From Medicago truncatula (taxonomy: Eukaryota > Streptophyta > Magnoliopsida > Fabales > Fabaceae), in the NCBI RefSeq assembly GCF_003473485.1, contig NC_053045.1, positions 4,490,501-4,554,500 of the forward strand: DNA of 64,000 bases, given 5' to 3'. Both the position numbers and the translations under genes were made by a program. Numbering within the stretch: position 1 is the first letter of the stretch; each line of letters opens with the position of its first letter. Shown piece by piece: positions 62,340-64,000 of the stretch. The notes beneath the pieces were generated by a model. That model ran no database searches and was not told the DNA's origin. It worked only from the letters and a program-made list of their open reading frames with translations.

Positions 62340-62664
62340 GGGCCCGTCTGTTTTAAATTTTTAGAAGTCCTTTTTTTTCAATGTTTTAATTATATTTGTG
62401 TGAGCTTTTCTCAAAAATCATTTTGTTGGAAAATGATTTTGTAAATGAAATCGCTATTTTGATTTTGATTTTTAAGAGAAGAGAGATTAATCATAGTTTA
62501 TGGTTTTTATGCTTTTTAAATGATATTAATGAAAAAACATTTTAGCATGCATAGTTTTCAACTTGAATGCTTTGTCAACCATGGTTTATGCTTTTCCCAA
62601 AAGTCTCTAAAGAAAATCTCTTATATCAAAAAGATTTTATAAAAAATCTAAAACAAACAGGCCC
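62340..62664. mobile_element. 325-bp inverted-repeat element (MITE-like)
   Basis: Left end GGGCCCGTCTGTTTTA, right end TAAAACAAACAGGCCC: terminal inverted repeats of about 16 bases with two mismatches. Inner regions also pair (GATTTTGTAAATG / TTTATAAAAAATC). No clear target duplication, so the superfamily is open (hAT or Harbinger type possible). Confidence 0.65.
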
Positions 62665-63139
62665 AGTATATTGTGATTGATTGCTTCGTGATCATATTTG
62701 CTTCATTATTCTACAACCCTGATTGACTTGCATTAATAGAATTATTAGTTGAATCGTGCAAAAAATGGTATGTATCCCGAGTATGACCTTAACAAAAAAT
62801 GGTATGTATTCTGATTATGACCATAACAGTTGTAATGAGACCATTGAGGATGATTACCATTTCAATATCCTCTACTGCTCCCATGGCTGCAATTTCCATG
62901 GTTAGTCAAATTGGAGACAAATGTCGAGGAATCTGGTAAGGACAACATTCATTTCAGAAGAGCGACCTCTTTACGGCTGTTAATGAGATTGTTTACATTA
63001 GGGTCGTCACGGTTTACCTCTATGATTTTCATGAAGATCAATGTAGTCAGTATCGAGATCCTACGTAGGATCGGTTGGCCGTTGAAAGAACTTAAACACG
63101 AGGAACGTAACCCGGTTCGTAAGTAGGATCGGTAGGTTG

Positions 63140-63330
63140 TTGATAGAGTTGAGAGAAATAGATAGAGAAAATAGAGGGAAAACAGAGGAACCAAGCATAA
63201 AAACAGAGATAATAGAGGAAAAACAGAGGAACCAAGCAACAAAATAGAGAAAAACAGAGGAAACAGAGGAAAAACGGCAAAAAACAGAGGAAACAGAGGA
63301 AAACTGGCAAAAAACAGAGGAAACAGAGCA
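63140..63330. repeat. Purine-rich tandem array, AAACAGAGGAA unit
   Basis: The phrases AACAGAGGAAACAGAGGAAA and ACGGCAAAAAACAGAGG recur many times with small changes on the plus strand, which is almost entirely purine. Minus-strand frames here are the low-complexity Phe/Ser/Cys/Leu shadow of this array, not genes. Confidence 0.8.
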
Positions 63331-64000
63331 AAACCGAGCCAGAGTTAAGTCGAAGCACGGTCGAGACCAAGTGGTAGTCCTCACTCTATCATTACTTTTT
63401 GCCTCAGATGGAGTACAAGAAAAAGGCAATTTAATCGCCCCCTTTTTGGAATTGTTATTGGTTTGAATGGTATAGCAGAATTGGAAGACATGGGAGTATA
63501 TGCAGCAAAAGAATGCAACAGGTCTATCTGGGCCGTGGTCACTGATACAAGGTTTGGTGAAATTGTACCAGAAAGGCAGTCACAGAAAATTGGTTGTAGG
63601 GTGGTGCAGACTTCACATGCACTAGAAGCTTCACACGTGAGATGGGGCATGCATTGGATTTGGACGACAAGATCTCTTGGAACAGGATGGTTGGCACTGT
63701 CTGATGTGATTCAAATTTTCACACGAGTGTGGGTCATGACTCATGAGAATTGATGTTGCATTGCAGGGAAATTTCGAAGTGGCGGTTGGCCAGAATAGTC
63801 ACCACAACCTGACATATTAAGGCACTAAATAGCAAGTTAACTGATTTGGTTAGCTTGAAACTTGAAAGAATCCGTCTTTTGACACAATCTTGTAGACATG
63901 TTAGGGCTCTAAATAGCAAGTTGACTTATTTAGGTTTGATCAGCTGAGGACTAGCTAGCTGATTCTCTGATTAAGGCTTTTTCAGCCCAGGGGTTCTATG

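Larger units (their letters stand above)
61118..64000. other. Unassigned right end: putative capping-enzyme intron with insertions
   Basis: No recognisable exon. It contains an inverted-repeat element (62340-62664), a 34-bp tandem pair (62760-62793, 62794-62827), a purine-rich tandem array (63140-63330) and an open frame at 63463-63753 (96 aa, NGIAELEDMGVYAAKECN...) that I do not recognise. The GC content and texture from about 62900 on differ from the AT-rich part before it, which suggests inserted DNA of unknown origin. Confidence 0.45.

Noticed and set aside
63061-63429. Minus-strand Cys/Phe/Ser-rich frames
   Set aside because: Low-complexity translation of the purine-rich tandem array.

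Overview
The window is nuclear DNA of a flowering plant, most likely a galegoid legume of the Medicago type. It is AT-rich, its genes have many introns, and it holds MITEs and tRNA-derived SINEs. The left edge carries an NCR/late-nodulin peptide gene, a family tied to indeterminate nodules of these legumes. No species identification was run.

Layout, left to right: NCR peptide gene (-, 56-247); two short 5'-truncated LINE tails; elongation factor 1-alpha (-, 4034-5476, with a 1-kb 5'UTR intron); copy A of a large segmental duplication (7088-16244); an ALF4/glomulin-like gene (+, 16330-23705, 14 exons, 603 aa); an AT-rich spacer; a large Helitron (-, 27369 to about 41.6-41.8 kb); a receptor-like kinase gene (+, 42805-47102, 10 exons, 441 aa); a hAT-like non-autonomous element and an aspartate aminotransferase exon fragment; copy B of the duplication (49690-59491); and the first coding exons of an mRNA-capping-enzyme gene (+, from 59847), whose later exons are not in the window.

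The Helitron is the main find. Every splice junction I placed keeps frame, and it appears to have coding capacity for four proteins on one strand, in the order RPA70-like single-strand DNA-binding protein (529 aa), RepHel (1689 aa, HUH nuclease plus PIF1-type helicase), then two paralogous B3-like proteins (236 and 246 aa) with matching exon architecture. Its 3' end has a canonical hairpin followed by CTAG|T, preceded by two further GC-rich hairpins. The 5' end is not settled.

The two copies of the duplication lie in direct orientation 33.4 kb apart and bracket ALF4, the Helitron and the kinase. Later insertions present in only one copy (a SINE and a LINE in A, a 9-bp-TSD MITE in B) give a relative chronology. 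Copy B runs into the 5' exon of the capping-enzyme gene. Copy A carries the same promoter sequence up to the ALF4 gene but lacks the first exon through a 152-bp deletion at a short microhomology. ALF4 therefore sits behind a borrowed promoter region.

Exon boundaries were placed by hand from GT/AG sites, reading phase and family knowledge. Functions are inferred from recognised motifs; no database search was run.
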